From positions 52,774,030 to 52,838,029 of the forward strand of contig CM019717.1 in NCBI GenBank assembly GCA_009760885.1: a stretch of DNA of 64,000 bases, in the 5' to 3' direction. This document shows, piece after piece, positions 23,190-35,309 of this stretch (its first letter is position 1; the number at the start of each line of letters is the position of its first letter). Source of the DNA: Achatina immaculata. Taxonomy: Eukaryota > Mollusca > Gastropoda > Stylommatophora > Achatinidae. The translations under genes and the position numbers were made by a program. The notes beneath the pieces were generated by a model. It made no database searches. It saw nothing but the letters and a program-made list of their open reading frames with translations, and had not been told where the DNA came from.

Positions 23190-24030
23190 ATGACTGGGTG
23201 CATGAGACCCAACTAGAAGATCTTGATTTTGCTGATGACATAACTCTTATCAGTAACAACGTGAATTCCATGCAAGACGAAACAGATATCTGTCTTCACT
23301 GACTAGCAAAATAGGACTTGAAATTAACAAGCACAAAACAAAAATAATGAAACTTCCCATTAATCAAAATGGAAAAATTCACATAGAAGGGACAGATATT
23401 GAAGAAGTCAATCAGTTTGTATACCTTGGCAGCTACATAGACCAGGATGGTGACACCAGAAAGGAAGTTAGAATTAGAATTGCAAAAGCAGCATTGATCT
23501 TCAAGATACTTGAGAACATATGGCATTCAAAAGTTATAAGCACAAAAACCAAGTTAAGACTATTCAATTCAAATGTAATATCCACCCTCATTTATGCATG
23601 TGAAAGCTAGAAAACAACTAAAGAAATAGACAAGAAATTAGACTCTTTTGAAAACAAATGCCTAAGAAAAATACTCGGCATCAAGTGGAATGAATTCAAG
23701 AACAATGGAGAGATAAGACAGATGACTGAACAACAACGAGTTTCATGAGTGATCAGGAAAAGGAGATGGACATATGTTGGTCATGTGATGAGAAGAAATG
23801 ATCAGAGAATCCCAAAACAAGGTATCAAGTGGAACACAACAGCCCGAAGAAAAAGAGACAGACCATGTGAAACTCTGAGGAGATCATTGTTAAGAGAGGC
23901 CAAATTAACAGGCATAAAATCCCTTGATGAGGTTGAAAGACTCGCCAAAGACAGGAAAAACTGGCGAACTATCTTGCTAGCCTATGTGACATTTAACGGC
24001 ACAGGAAGGATATAAGATATAAGATATATA
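23190..24030 (+). mobile_element. ATAAG-type LINE, copy A, upstream of ankyrin gene
   Basis: 5'-truncated near the RT active site (LDFADDITLIS, ~23,220-23,250), then GDTRKEVRIRIAKA, STLIYACES, IRKRRWTYVGHVMRR and a degenerate RPR-TL end and ATAAG tail. Stops occur at ~23,297, 23,608 and 23,747. It is in both duplicons, so it inserted before the duplication. It lies within 400 bp of the gene's leader and points away from it. Confidence 0.88.
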
Positions 24031-24049
24031 AGAATTGCAAGAGCAGTCT

Positions 24050-25010
24050 TTCATGTACATTTTTTCTGGTGTTTCTTTTATGTATTCCTCTTTCTTCTGT
24101 ATAATGTATTCTTTGGGAGTCAAGAACTCAGGATGTACTTCCATCTGAGATGAAAGGCTGCATACCTCTTTCAGATTGTCTGGTCTGTGTCCATGACCTT
24201 CTTATCTCATTTACAGACTATCAGTATATGCATTACTTCAGCTACTCTTTTGTTACATGTTAATTATTCTATTGTAGCAGAGCTGTTCTTCGGTACATGT
24301 TAATTGTTCTGTTGTAGTTCAGCTGCTCATGTGCTACTTATTAATTATCTATGAAGAATATATTAATGGATGTTTCAAACTTCCAGTCACTATATATAAA
24401 GAAGCCAGAATAGTGTGAGCTAGCTAAGCTTGGTATGTACTTGAAATGTCCTGTACCAGCTCAAGCAGATGTAATGTACCAGACATTCTACTTTTTGTCC
24501 TGTAACAGAAGTGCTACAGTCAAGAAGATGATCACTGGAAGCTGTGGTCAGAGAAATAGCCATACATTATGTGTATATATTAAACACTATTTCTGACAGG
24601 AGCAGGAAAGAGAACTGTAAAATTTGTTCATTTGCCAGAGGCAGCTAACAGATAGCTTTGAAATATGTTTATTTGTCACTCAGAGCTGAATCTAAATTAT
24701 CACTTCTTCTCATCTGTCACAGACTGCCCTAAAAAAAAATAAGCATTCACGTGTAATTATTTGAGTGACTTTCATATGTAATTATTTGAATGACTTTCAC
24801 ATGTAATTATTTGAGTGACATGTAATTATCTGAGTGACTTTCACATGGCCATCTTATTATTTTTCCTCAGTTATTGGTGCTGTTTATGGTAGTAAATGTA
24901 CAGCAAGCAATACAGTGGGTAAAGAAATACAAAGAAAACTGCATAAACCTGAAGTATAATTAAAGTTCAAACATTTGATTTACATTATAAATTATAGTAG
25001 ACAATTTACC
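24050..25010. other. Non-coding segment upstream of ankyrin gene, copy A
   Basis: No gene recognised. It has short internal repeats (ATGTAATTATTTGAGTGAC, ~24,750-24,840, and a TTAATT-TGTTGTAG motif, ~24,255-24,320). The same layout recurs at 48,760-49,750. Confidence 0.55.
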
Positions 25011-25019
25011 ATTATACTT

Positions 25020-25200
25020 TATCATCATCACCATTGCCCATCACTCCTTTTGGTGTAAAGGCCATGCATAAAGTTTATCCAGTCTGCCCTATTCTTGGAT
25101 TTGTTCTTTACTTCTTTCTCTGTGTATCCCTTGTCTTGAAGCATTTTCATAACTTCTATTTTCCATGTAGTTCTAAGCCTTTCAAAACATAGTTTATAGT
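25020..25200 (-). mobile_element. LINE 3' end with TGATGATGATAAAG tail, copy A
   Basis: On the minus strand it encodes KMLQDKGYTEKEVKNKSKNR and a W-x-x-F segment, then a stop followed by TGATGATGATAAAG. This is the typical C-terminus and tail of an RTE-like LINE, different from the other families here. Confidence 0.75.
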
Positions 25201-25484
25201 TTCCATTTACAAACTAACTACAGGGATGGTACTGTCCCTGAATAAAATATGAGCTGCAGAACAAAAACAGAACTTTTATACTCCTTCAGAATTCTTTCTT
25301 CCCAACGTAACTTCTTTCCTCAATGTAAAAGCTTTGTCATGTTTACAACTGTTGCCGGTCCATAAAGACTTGCACATCTAAACAAAATTCTACCCGGTTT
25401 TATCTGATTTCTTAATTATGTGAGGTTTTTTTTCTTTTTTCTCTGAAACAGAAGCTTTATCAAAACTTTTAAGCACATTTGATG

Positions 25485-25630
25485 CTGCTGCTGTTACTAC
25501 TACTTCTACAACTACAACTATTACTATTACTTCCACCACCACCACCACAATGCTAACAGATACAGCTGCTACAACTACTACTACTACTACTATTACTACT
25601 ACTATTGAAGAAACTGCTACTATTACTTTT
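25485..25630. repeat. TAC/ACC trinucleotide microsatellite, copy A
   Basis: Runs of TAC, ACA and ACC triplets with CTG triplets at the start. From 25,640 to 26,460 there is only AT-rich non-coding DNA. Confidence 0.85.
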
Positions 25631-26974
25631 GTAGTGTATTATGCACAGAAATTGTCACAGGTTGTTAAAATTATAGCTTTTTGCTAGTACTAGCTGTAAT
25701 ATCACAATGAGTAATGCTGGAGACTGTGTAATTTAAAAAATTTAATGTTGTAGAATGCTTCAAATTAAAAAAAAACAACAAAAAAACACAATGGCCTGTT
25801 TTCTTGTATATATTAGTCAACGCCCGCCCACTTGTTTTCATGTAAATATTACCTACCCACTTGGTGTTTTTAGTTTGCTGTGAATGCATAACTAGTGTAT
25901 ATTTTCATGTAAATTTTGGAGGATATGTGAAGAAAAGGTCTTTGCGTACATTTTTATTCATTATGGAGTTATATGACCAACTACAGTGGATTAATTTGAT
26001 GGGTAAGTGACAAAAAATTAATTTAATTCCTTCATTTTCCATTCTTTCTTCTCAGTTCTTAGCTCTTTTTTGTGTGTACTTACAAAATGTAAAAAATTGT
26101 ATTAGAAAAACAAAATTTATTTTTTCTTCTTCAAATTAACATATAATATATGATACTATAGATCAGATTATGCCTTTGTCATACTTTTAAATGTGACAAC
26201 CATCCCATTCCACATTGTGAAATTACCCCCCTTGGTCTTTTGAGGGAAACACCTCCAGTATACAAAGAGTTAATTAAACTCTGTGAAGACATGTTTTTTA
26301 TTTATTTATTTCTATACAAATTTGAAACAAAACTGTTATGTTTAAGAAGTCTTCCAAACTATTCTCATAAACAAATGAAAGTAAATCAGGAAGGACTTGA
26401 AAATACTAAATAATAAAAATTCGATGCTTAACTGCGGCACAGACATTTTTTTTTTTTTAATCCGTAATGATGGCACAAGTCTCACTGTAACTACGAAGTG
26501 AGAATTGTTTGACAACCGATGAAGATTTTTATAACGAGTATCAAGACAGAATAATTTTACTGAGTGATACTTTACACTGGTTGTTCCTGTTCATTATTCA
26601 TAAATCTTGACTGTAAGTAAACAATATTAGATTTTTTATATATAAGACTCACAGACGATAACACTCGCTTGAAGTTTCTGTTTTGAAGGTGACCATAGAA
26701 AATGGCCGCAGTTGTATTCACTGAAACAGGATGTAGTCTTGCTGACTCACGCCCTTATCATCATGTTATCAGAAAAAATATATGAACCTGTCGCTCGTTA
26801 CTTAAGTTTTGTCTGTTCATTATTAGTGTACAACCAGCTCGGTTACTTGTACACCTCAACGTGTTTTCTCTCACCAAATGAATTATCTGATGAAGCACTA
26901 AGGGCAATAATGAAAAAAAATATTTTGTCACCTGTTAAAAAGGTGAATAAATGCCACGGTTCAGTGAGTTAGGG

Positions 26975-27226
26975 AAAAAAAAATCTAAGTCTCTTAGCAT
27001 TTGCTTGTCGTTCGGGTACAAAGTGTCAGCGACTTCACATTTCTAGCCCACTACAGCATCTTCTGCCTGGATGCCAGCACCTGTCCTCACTGCATTTGTT
27101 GTCGCAGGTGCCAATTTTTCGAGGCTGATAAAACACCGATGCCGATCGATCTGCAAAATTCTGCACAAGTGCAATAACGAACGGGGACCTTCATCAAGCA
27201 AATACACTAACTACTGCGCCACCGCG
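26975..27226 (-). mobile_element. tRNA-derived SINE, minus strand, first A copy
   Basis: On the minus strand the head GGTGGCGCAGTAGTTAG matches a Pol III A box. A weak B box (CGTTCGTTATT) follows, then a core GCCTCGAAAAATGGGCACC, and it ends at a T-rich stretch (A-run 26,972-26,980 on the plus strand). The core resembles that of the plus-strand SINE at 34,166. Confidence 0.65.
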
Positions 27227-28629
27227 CACTAGAGACTGCGTTAAACTTTGGTAAAACTGTTAGAGTAGAGTTAATGCGAGGTGTTTAAACTGTTACTAGT
27301 AGAGTAGCGTTAATGTGATGTGTTTATTGTAGTTTAAGAAAACAAATAGAGAGATGGAAGAAAAGGTACCACTAAAAGGTAAGAACAATGAAATGGTTAT
27401 GAAAAACAAAAATTGCAACTCAGTATTTCGGAAAAAATGCCTTTAGCAAGGACAAACAAAAAGACTAAGTAATAACAATAATAATAATGTTTTATTATTA
27501 TAAATTATATACTTTATATTTATACCCCAGTATGGTAGTAGGGGGCGGAGAGAGAGAAGAGGAAAAGAATATTAAAGCAGGGTATAACAGATAACAATAA
27601 TTATAGGGAGAAAGCTGAAATTAGAGTTACAACCGGCTGGGTCAAGACAACCAGCCACGGGAGTAGGGGAATAATACCATTAAGCTTTTGCTGACTCACA
27701 GAACAGGTGAGAAAGTCTAGTAGAAAAGTGGGAAAACGACGTGGGAAGTAAGCAAGAACATGGTTATATAACCGTTTATAGTTGAACAAAGAGAGGGACA
27801 AAGAATGAGGAAGCTGAAATGAGAATTAATGCTGGCTAGACGTAGGCTTCCAGCACGGAGGGTAAAGGGCTCTTCCAGAGCAGGCTGCTTACGAATATAG
27901 CCAACGGAAGAACAAGAGCAGATATCAGTGACTGTCTCTTTTGTTCTTCTGGTCCCTTTGATTGTAAGGTTTGTAAAGAAAAAACAGGTTTGCGGGATTT
28001 ATTGGAGACGTCATTAATTAAAGTAATTAACCTGTTGTTATGAAAGTGAAATAATGTTGAATAATGTTGAAATAATATCTTCGTTACAACTTTTAAAAGT
28101 TTCTTTTAATCCGTAATGATGGCACAAGTCTCACTGTAACTACGAACTGAGAATTGTTTGACAACCGATGAAGATTTTTATAACGAGTATCAAGACAGAA
28201 TAGTTTTACTGAGTGATACTTTACACTGGTTTTTCTTGTTCATTATTCATAAATCTTAAGACTATAAGAAAACAATATTAGATTTTTTTATATACAAGAC
28301 TCACAGACGATAACACTGGCTTGAAGTTTCAGTTTTGAAGGTGACCATAGAAAATGGCCGCAGTTGTATTCACTGAAACAGGATGTAGTCTTGCTGACTC
28401 ACGCCCTTTTCATCATGTTATCAGACAAAATATATGAACCTGTCGCTCGTTACTTAAGTTTTGTCTGTTCATTATTAGTGTACAGCCAGCTCGGTTACTT
28501 GTACACCTCAACGTGTTTTCTCTCACCAAATGAATTATCTGATGAAGCACTAAGTGCAATAATTAAAAAAAACACATCTTTTGTCACCTGTTAAAAAGGT
28601 GAATAAATGCCACGGTTCAGTGAGTTAGG

Positions 28630-28884
28630 GAAAAAAAAAATCTAAGTCTCTTAGCATTTGCTTGTCGTTCGGGTGCGAAGTGTCAGTGCCTTCACATTTC
28701 TAGCCCACTACAGCATCTTCTTCCTGGATGCCAGCACCTGTCCTCACTGCATTTGTTGTCGCAGGTGCCAATTTTTCGAGGCTGATAAAACACCGATGCC
28801 GATCGATCTGCAAAATTCTGCACAAGTGCAATAACGAACGGGGACCTTCATCAAGCAAATACACTAACTACTGCGCCACCGCGG
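28630..28884 (-). mobile_element. tRNA-derived SINE, minus strand, second A copy
   Basis: Copy of the SINE at 26,975-27,226, produced by the 1,649-bp local duplication and not by a separate insertion. Confidence 0.65.
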
Positions 28885-29949
28885 CACTAGAGACTGCGTT
28901 AAACTTTGGTAAAACTGTTAGAGTAGAGTTAATGCGAGGTGTTTAAACTGTTACTAGTAGAGTAGCGTTAATGCGAGGTGTTTATTGTAGTTTAAGAAAA
29001 CAAATAGAGAGATGGAAGAAAAGGTACCACTAAAAGGTAAGAACAATGAAATGGTTATGAAAAACAAAAATTGCAACTCAGTATTTCGGAAAAAATGCCT
29101 TTAGCAAGGACAAACAAAAAGACTAAGTAATAACAATAATAATAATGTTTTATTATTATAAATTATATACTTTATATTTATACCCCAGTATGGTAGTAGG
29201 GGGCGGAGAGAGAGAAGAGGAAAAGAATATTAAAGCAGGGTATAACAGATAACAATAATTATAGGGAGAAAGCTGAAATTAGAGTTACAACCGGCTGGGT
29301 CAAGACAACCAGCCACGGGAGTAGGGGAATAATACCATTAAGCTTTTGCTGACTCACAGAACAGGTGAGAAAGTCTAGTAGAAAAGTGGGAAAACGACAT
29401 AGGAAGTAAACGAGAACATGGTTATATAACCGTTTATAGTTGAACAAAGAGAGGGACAAAGAATGAGGAAGCTGAAATGAGAATTAATGCTGGCTAGACG
29501 TAGGCTTCCAGCACGGAGGGTAAAGGGCTCTTCCAGAGCAGGCTGCTTACGAATATAGCCAACGGAAGAACAAGAGCAGATATCAGTGACTGTCTCTTTT
29601 GTTCTTCTGGTTCCTTTGATTGTAAGGTTTGTGGGAAAAAAAACAGGTTTGAGGGATTTATTGTAGACGTCATTAATTAAAGTAATTAACCTGTTGTTAT
29701 GAAAGTGAAATAATGTTGAATAATGTTGAAATAATATTTTTGTTACAACTTTTAAAACTTTCTTTGGATTCTCAATATTCATGGAATTAAGGACCAAAAC
29801 ATTTTAAGTATTCAGCCAAAAAAATGAAACAGAAAAAAATCCCTCCAAAATAAGAGATGAAATAATATTGGTCCTGGGTTGCACCAGGGATACTCCTGTT
29901 TAAGTCATGAGCTTTCTGCTTGATATGCTGAGTGTGAGGCCTAAACACA

Positions 29950-30275
29950 AGTAAGCCCAGGTGAAGGCATACATCAGGGTTGCTGGCACACATTAGGGTT
30001 GCTGGCATACATCAGGGTTGCTGGCATACATCAGGGTTGCTGACATACATCAGGGTTGCTGGCATACATCAGGGCTGCTGGCACACATTAGTGTTGCTGA
30101 CATACATCAGGGTTGCTGGCATACATCAGGGTTGCTGGCATACATCAGGGTTGCTGGCATACATCAGGGTTGCTGGCTTACATCGGGGCTGCTGGGACAC
30201 ATTAGGGTTGCTGACATAGATCAGGGTTACTGGCATACATCAGGGTTGCTGGCCTACAACAGGGTTGCTGGGATG
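29950..30275. repeat. 19-bp minisatellite, copy A
   Basis: About 17 units of GGCATACATCAGGGTTGCT. The open frames across it are repeat artefacts. 30,276-30,830 downstream is non-coding as far as I can see. Confidence 0.92.
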
Positions 30276-30839
30276 AAGGATCATCTTCTCCATGGGTGCT
30301 GGGGTTGATAAAGGGAAGGCGCATCAAACGAGACAGATCCTATATGGCTGAGGGTGAGAATGCAGTAACGTCAATGTGCGATCTAGATGAGCTGCCTAAA
30401 TACGCTGACTTGTTACCGATATAATATTGTAGTTGTGTGTATCATATATTTCTTGAATATTTTCATATTACAGAATGTAAGCTTAAAGATGCTCTTTGAT
30501 TAACACATCACAGGTTTCACAAAACTTTACCACTTCACTAAATCTAGAGTAAGTCTGATGAAACGTTCCTTGAATTCATTTATTTTAACAAATAAGTTCA
30601 AGATGTATTGTCGACTATGTCACTTGGATTGAAACACTTAATCATTTGCTCACAATATCAAACTCTATCATATTCTACATGCAGCATTCAAATTCACAAT
30701 ATTCTGCACTTGATACGAGAACATTTCCTATCTCAGTATTATATCACATCTGCAACACGTGGTCAACTAGTTTCTCGTCTAAAATCACTGTACTCGAAGT
30801 TTCCAAAGTGTCAGTTCTTCTTAATCACTTGAATCACTT

Positions 30840-31610
30840 GAAAACCATCTCCCGTCCAACACTACTTCTGAATTTATATCGTCTCGTCCTCTTTCTTCTC
30901 TTGTCTGTCTTCTGATTTCTTTTGACGGTCTTCCTCTGCCGTCTCTCAATCGCAGTGTACCAACGAGCAAAGTCTACTTGCCTCTTCTCTGGACTTCTGT
31001 TCATATCTCTCTCATCTGATGGTTTCTCGGCTGTTCTGGTCGGAACTTCTTTCTTCCTCTTGTATTCCCGTACTTCTTCGTCCTACTATTTTTTCTCCAG
31101 GACTTCCGTACCTCTTCCTCTCTTCTGCTTCCGAACTTCTTGCTTCTTCTTGGTTCTAGATTGTCTGTTCTTCCTTCTTCGGTTCCCGTCCTCTGTCTCC
31201 TCTCCTTTACTTCCGTACTTCTTGGTCCTCTTGGTTCTTCTTCTTTCTTCACTCTTGATTGTCCATTTGAACTGGCCATCCTTCTTGTAGTTCTGGTCAG
31301 TTGCTACTTGCCGGGCCGACGGTGTTCTGACGATCTCCCTCCTCTGTCTCCTCTCTCTTCTACTTCCGTACTTCTTCCTCTCCTCTACTTCCGAACTTCT
31401 TCGTCCTACTTGGCTTTCTGATTATCTATTCTTCCGTCTTCAGGCCCCCTCCTCAGTCTCCTCTCTCCAGGACTTCCGTACCTCTTCGTCCTAGATTGTC
31501 TATTCTTCCGTCTTCGGGCTCCCTCCTCTGTCTCCTCTCCTCTACTTCCATACTTCTTGATTTTTGTTCTTCGTTCTTTTTTCCTGATTCTCTACTCACC
31601 TTTTTTATCT
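30840..31610. repeat. Polypyrimidine tract with degenerate tandem repeats, copy A
   Basis: Strong C/T bias on the plus strand, with recurring CTTCCGTACTTCTTCGTCCTA and GTCTGTTCTTCCGTCTTC segments. Arg/Lys/Glu-rich minus frames and Ser/Leu-rich plus frames result from composition, with no domain visible. Confidence 0.75.
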
Positions 31611-31796
31611 TCAAGTCCAGCCTGATGGATTAACCAATAAGTATTTTGACGTCATCCTTCAGATGTCCACTGGTTACCATGAGCGTTCTGATTGTTCGTC
31701 ATTCAAACTGCCCCGCGACTTATCTCTTGTAAGTCAATTGTCCAATAGGCCACGCCTCTAAATATTTAATTAGTCAGCTGGCCGAGCTGGTCACTC

Positions 31797-31804
31797 CTTT
31801 ATAA
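31797..31804 (+). promoter_or_regulatory. TATA box-like core promoter candidate, copy A
   Basis: CCTTTATAAACC lies in a locally GC-richer block (CCACGCCTC ~45 bp upstream, GTCTGCGTCAGT ~30 bp downstream). The equivalent site in B (near 58,850) reads TTTAAAAA, so the TATA is broken there. What it would drive is unclear: the inverted ankyrin leader starts ~1.7 kb downstream on this strand. It could also be a retroelement promoter. Confidence 0.35.
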
Positions 31805-32399
31805 ACCGTGTGCAATCGAGTTCTAACGCGTATCAGTCTGCGTCAGTTTCGTCTATACAATTGTTATTTACCTAAGTCATTGTCTTGCTCTTTCATGTCG
31901 GAGATTTTATTGTGTCCTGGCTTTTTCATTGTGTCTGCCTTTTCTATTCGTCTTTTCTATTGTTTAAACGTGTCAAAGTCCAGTCACCGATTTGTTATCA
32001 GTGGACCATCCTACTTTCTGGCGTTCTTCCTTTGTATTACCTACATCTCAGCGTCACTGAGTCTTGTCTTTTTCTATTCACTGTTTCCACTGTTTACTTT
32101 TGTCCGCGTCTTGTTCCCGTGTCATGGATGTTTTATACCTTTCTCTTCCTTTCCTATCCACTTTTCTCTGTCGCTGTTCGATTTTACTATTTTGTTTACG
32201 GTATATTTTCATAATCATATTCATTAATAATAATAATAACAACAATAATCATTACTTACAAGGCCATGCTACATCGACCTCAGTTAACAACGGTTGTTAT
32301 ACAGAAGGGCCGCGAATGTAGAGACTGGGCACAGGAGGCAGTTGAACTTTGGGTTCAATATCTCATCCAGCATCACGTGGGTCTTCCGACACAGTAATA

Positions 32400-33060
32400 T
32401 ATACAGACAGCTCAGCGACTCGGAACAGCAGAAGTGGTTGGGGTTTTGTTGCCTATTGAAATGGAAGAGTCGTGGCACAGGATTCAAGAGCCTTTGAAGG
32501 CAGCACATCAAGCATGAGAATGGAAATTAAGGCTATTTCAGAGGCAATGGAATGGATAGTTGCTCATGATGTGATTCATGGCCTCATTGTGACGGATTCA
32601 CAGAGTGTGCTTCGTAAGATTGAGAACAAAAATTGCTATGACAAGAATGGTCAACTGTGATGGGCCTAGCGTGGATTTATTATCCAGGGCATGCGGAAGT
32701 ACATGGCAATGAAGTGGCATACAGACTTGCTGGACGGGCTAAAATAATGGCAGGCTGAGAATGGACAAGGGGGGCATTGCTAAAGCCGTATTTGAAAGAC
32801 TGCAGGAATGGAAGGACAATGGAATTGTGAACAAATTGCTGAAGCTGCGACAAATGAAGGGAGATGGTAGGAGATCTGAACTGTGTAGCAGAAAACGCAT
32901 CGTAAAGAAGCAAAATTTGATGAGAACTATTAGCAAACATACTCTTGGATGGATGCTGCAGCATGCGCTAAAGCTGTCATTCCTCGACATTCTGTCACGT
33001 GTATATCAGAGCAATATATGAGGCAGTCCTGAATGCAATTACGCCGAAGTCTGATTTTTA
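32400..33060 (+). mobile_element. RNase H relic of a LINE, plus strand, copy A
   Basis: RNase H order is visible across frames: SSMRMEIKAISEAMEW (catalytic Glu, ~32,510-32,560), IVTDSQSVLRKI (Asp, ~32,590-32,625), HAEVHGNEVAYRLAGRA (~32,690-32,745, Asp lost to Tyr), then ISKHTLGWML (~32,928-32,960) and a CPEC-like end altered by a short foreign insert at ~32,965-33,010. Confidence 0.75.
32965..33010 (+). other. ~45-bp insert matching ankyrin gene antisense, copy A
   Basis: GCATGCGCTAAAGCTGTCAT and the bases after it match 21,999-22,047 of the ankyrin/SOCS gene (plus strand, antisense to the gene) with about 4 mismatches in 49. The related minus-strand LINE relics lack it, so it is an insert between the LINE segments HTLGWML and WGCPEC. 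Confidence 0.7.
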
Positions 33061-33484
33061 ATCCTTGAATTTTAAAATCTTTATGAAAGTGAAAACAGAC
33101 CTAGATAAGGTTGTCCCCGCGCCACCTGGTTTAACTGAACACAGGCTGTATTGTTACCGTGCACAGGGCACAGAGTTTGGTATTAGTATGATCCAAAATG
33201 TGGTGAAGCCTAATGAATAAACTTGCTTTTAACTTTGCTCCAGGAGTCAATTTTCTTTCAGTGTTTGTCTTTTTATTTAAAGATCTTCATAACTGCTTCT
33301 GTCTAACTGAAATGATAGTTTTAAAATAAAGGTTGATGCAAAGTATACATCAACGTGACAAGAAATAATTAACTTACAACTGAGTAGAGGGACATGATCA
33401 TCTGTGCTATATCACCAACGTCACTGACTAGTAAAATTTGAGAGATTTCATGTTTTAAATTCTGACACAAATTCATTCTGTTGT

Positions 33485-33672
33485 GTTTTTGGTTAGAGAC
33501 AATGAATTGGACAGACAAGCGGCAGATGATGCAGTAGAATAAGCAGGTTAAACCTAAGAGGTCTCGCATCAGTGAAAACATAATCGATAAATGTGAATTT
33601 TTATTTGTTTTATATCAGGAGATGAATGGTAAAGAACAGAGGGAGGCTGCTACTAAATTTTGTTGAGGGACT
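33485..33672 (+). pseudogene. Inverted remnant of ankyrin/SOCS 5' region (in duplicon A)
   Basis: The plus strand here matches the minus strand upstream of the ankyrin gene: the leader block (33,497-33,570), then a TATATCAG acceptor and exon-like segment from 33,619. Homology stops at 33,672, where the sequence runs straight into one unit of the 33-bp minisatellite that lies 3' of the intact gene. The coding region is missing. It is therefore a gutted, inverted paralogue of the gene at 20.8-22.8 kb. Confidence 0.7.
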
Positions 33673-33759
33673 GATGCTGTCATGAAGTAAGTCTGTGACA
33701 AAACTGATGCTACAAGCATCATACACACGCTAATATACAATATACACACAAGCATCATA

Positions 33760-35309
33760 GTCATACCAGTAAAATTCTGTTAAAAAATCATAATGGGTAG
33801 TAGAAAATAGAAGAAGAAGTCAATATGGTCCAAGATGGTTTCAGGAAAGGAAGAGGATCAAGAGATCATATATTCAATATAATATTAATAATAGAGAAAT
33901 GCAGAGAGTTTAATGTGAATCTATATTAAGCCTTTATAGACTACTCAAAGGCATTTGATTGTGTACAACACCAGAAACTTTGGGAAATAATGGAAACAAA
34001 TGGGATTTCCAACACATTTGATACAATTAACATCACTGCTGTATCTAGACCAACAGGCAGCAGTAAGAATAAATGGTGAAACAACAATTTGGTTTGACAT
34101 AAAACAAGGGGTCCGTCAGGGGTGCATTTGTCACCTTACTTATTTAACTTGTATACTGAAAATATGGGCCGGCTAGCGTAGTGGTTAGAGCACTCGTCTA
34201 GCAACCAAATGGTCGAAGGTTCGAATCCCCAGCTGAGCAGGATTTTTTTTCCGACCAATACGGCCCCGAGGTCGACCCAGCCTCGTAAAATGGGTACCAG
34301 AGAAAATCTGGGAAGTAAAGGCAGCGAGGAAAGGAACTGGTCACCCTACCTCACACGCTGATGACCCAGCATAATGAGGTCTCTAACGCTTCACCCCCTA
34401 CGGCATAATTGCTATGGGACTATCTTTACTTTTTTTACTGAAAATATAAAGAGGAATGTTAGAGAAGATGTAGACAAAGAATATTACGATGCCATAACAA
34501 TTGGAGGTTATGAAATACCAGAGATTAGATATGCTGATGACACAGTACTACTGTCCACAAAACAAAAAGGCATGGAAAAACTAATTATGTCAGTCAGTAA
34601 GAACAGCGAAGAGCAAAACCTCTATCTTAATGGAAAGAAAACTAAATTGATGAAAACTGACAAAACAAACAAGGCAGCTGAAATATGTATCAATGAGGAA
34701 AAACTGGAAAAAGTGGAGAGCTTTGAATATCTTGGATCACTACTAACTAGTAATGGAGATTCAATGAGGGAAATTAAAAGAAGGACATCTATCGCTCTTC
34801 AGAAAGTAAAACAAATAAAGAATCTGTGGAGAGGAGCAGACAGAACCACAAAAATACATTTTTAAGGGCATGCATCTTTCCCTTCGCAACATATGCCTAT
34901 GAGACCTGGACACTTAACAAAACAGCTGAGAAACTCTTAAATGCCTTTGAATGTGAATGCTACAGAAGAATTCTTCAAATATCATGGACACAAAAAAGAA
35001 CAAATATATCCATACTATAAGAACTTAATATTGAAGAAGGCTGGCTAGTAAAGAGGATTAAAGAGAGAAAACTTAAATATTTTGGACACATTAAACGACA
35101 TGATAATCTAGAGAAGACCGTCTTGGAAGGGTATAGAATGGGAAAAAGAGAGGAAGACCAAAGCGAAGATGGCTGCAAGACATCGTTGATGGTCTGCAAA
35201 TGGATGCATCAGCAGCAGGCCATCTTGCTCACAACCGAGATGCCTACAGGCGTGCTGTTTGGGACGCAAAGTTCAGCAAGGGACATGCAAATGAATGAAT
35301 GAATGAATG
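33760..35309 (+). mobile_element. AATG-tailed LINE at end of duplicon A
   Basis: RT fragment of the AATG family: FIDYSKAFDCVQHQKLWEI (~33,937-33,995), [18 protein letters not shown] (catalytic, ~34,530-34,560), then VESFEYLGSLLTSNG, RRTSIALQKVKQIKNLWRGA and a GRPK-type C-terminus, ending in (AATG)n at 35,290-35,309. Several frameshifts; a SINE is inserted at 34,166. Duplicon B begins directly at its tail. Confidence 0.9.
34166..34435 (+). mobile_element. tRNA-derived SINE with 12-bp target duplication
   Basis: TACTGAAAATAT flanks the element at 34,154-34,165 and 34,436-34,447. The 5' head has a canonical Pol III A box (TAGCGTAGTGG) and B box (GGTTCGAATCC) spaced as in a tRNA. A core with CCAGCCTCGTAAAATGGGTACC follows, and a T-rich end. 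The same LINE at 63,050 has the uninterrupted site. It is a SINE and not a tRNA gene: no acceptor stem closes and the body is 270 bp. Confidence 0.95.

Larger units (their letters stand above)
26461..29758. repeat. 1,649-bp internal tandem duplication, A only
   Basis: 26,461-28,109 repeats almost exactly as 28,110-29,758. Duplicon B has one copy of this sequence (51,190-56,740 with a LINE and minisatellite expansion inside). The two A copies differ mostly by single bases and homopolymer length, so the event is young. Each copy holds a minus-strand SINE and a small repeat-borne open frame. Confidence 0.93.

Noticed and set aside
26712..26972. 86-codon gene repeated at 28,364 and 51.4 kb
   Set aside because: Frame is broken by a one-base insertion in B, and a diverged copy near 3,800 shows it is part of a dispersed repeat. 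No recognisable domain.
34166..34240. Functional tRNA gene
   Set aside because: A and B boxes are good, but no acceptor stem closes, the body is 270 bp, and a target-site duplication flanks it, so it is a SINE head.
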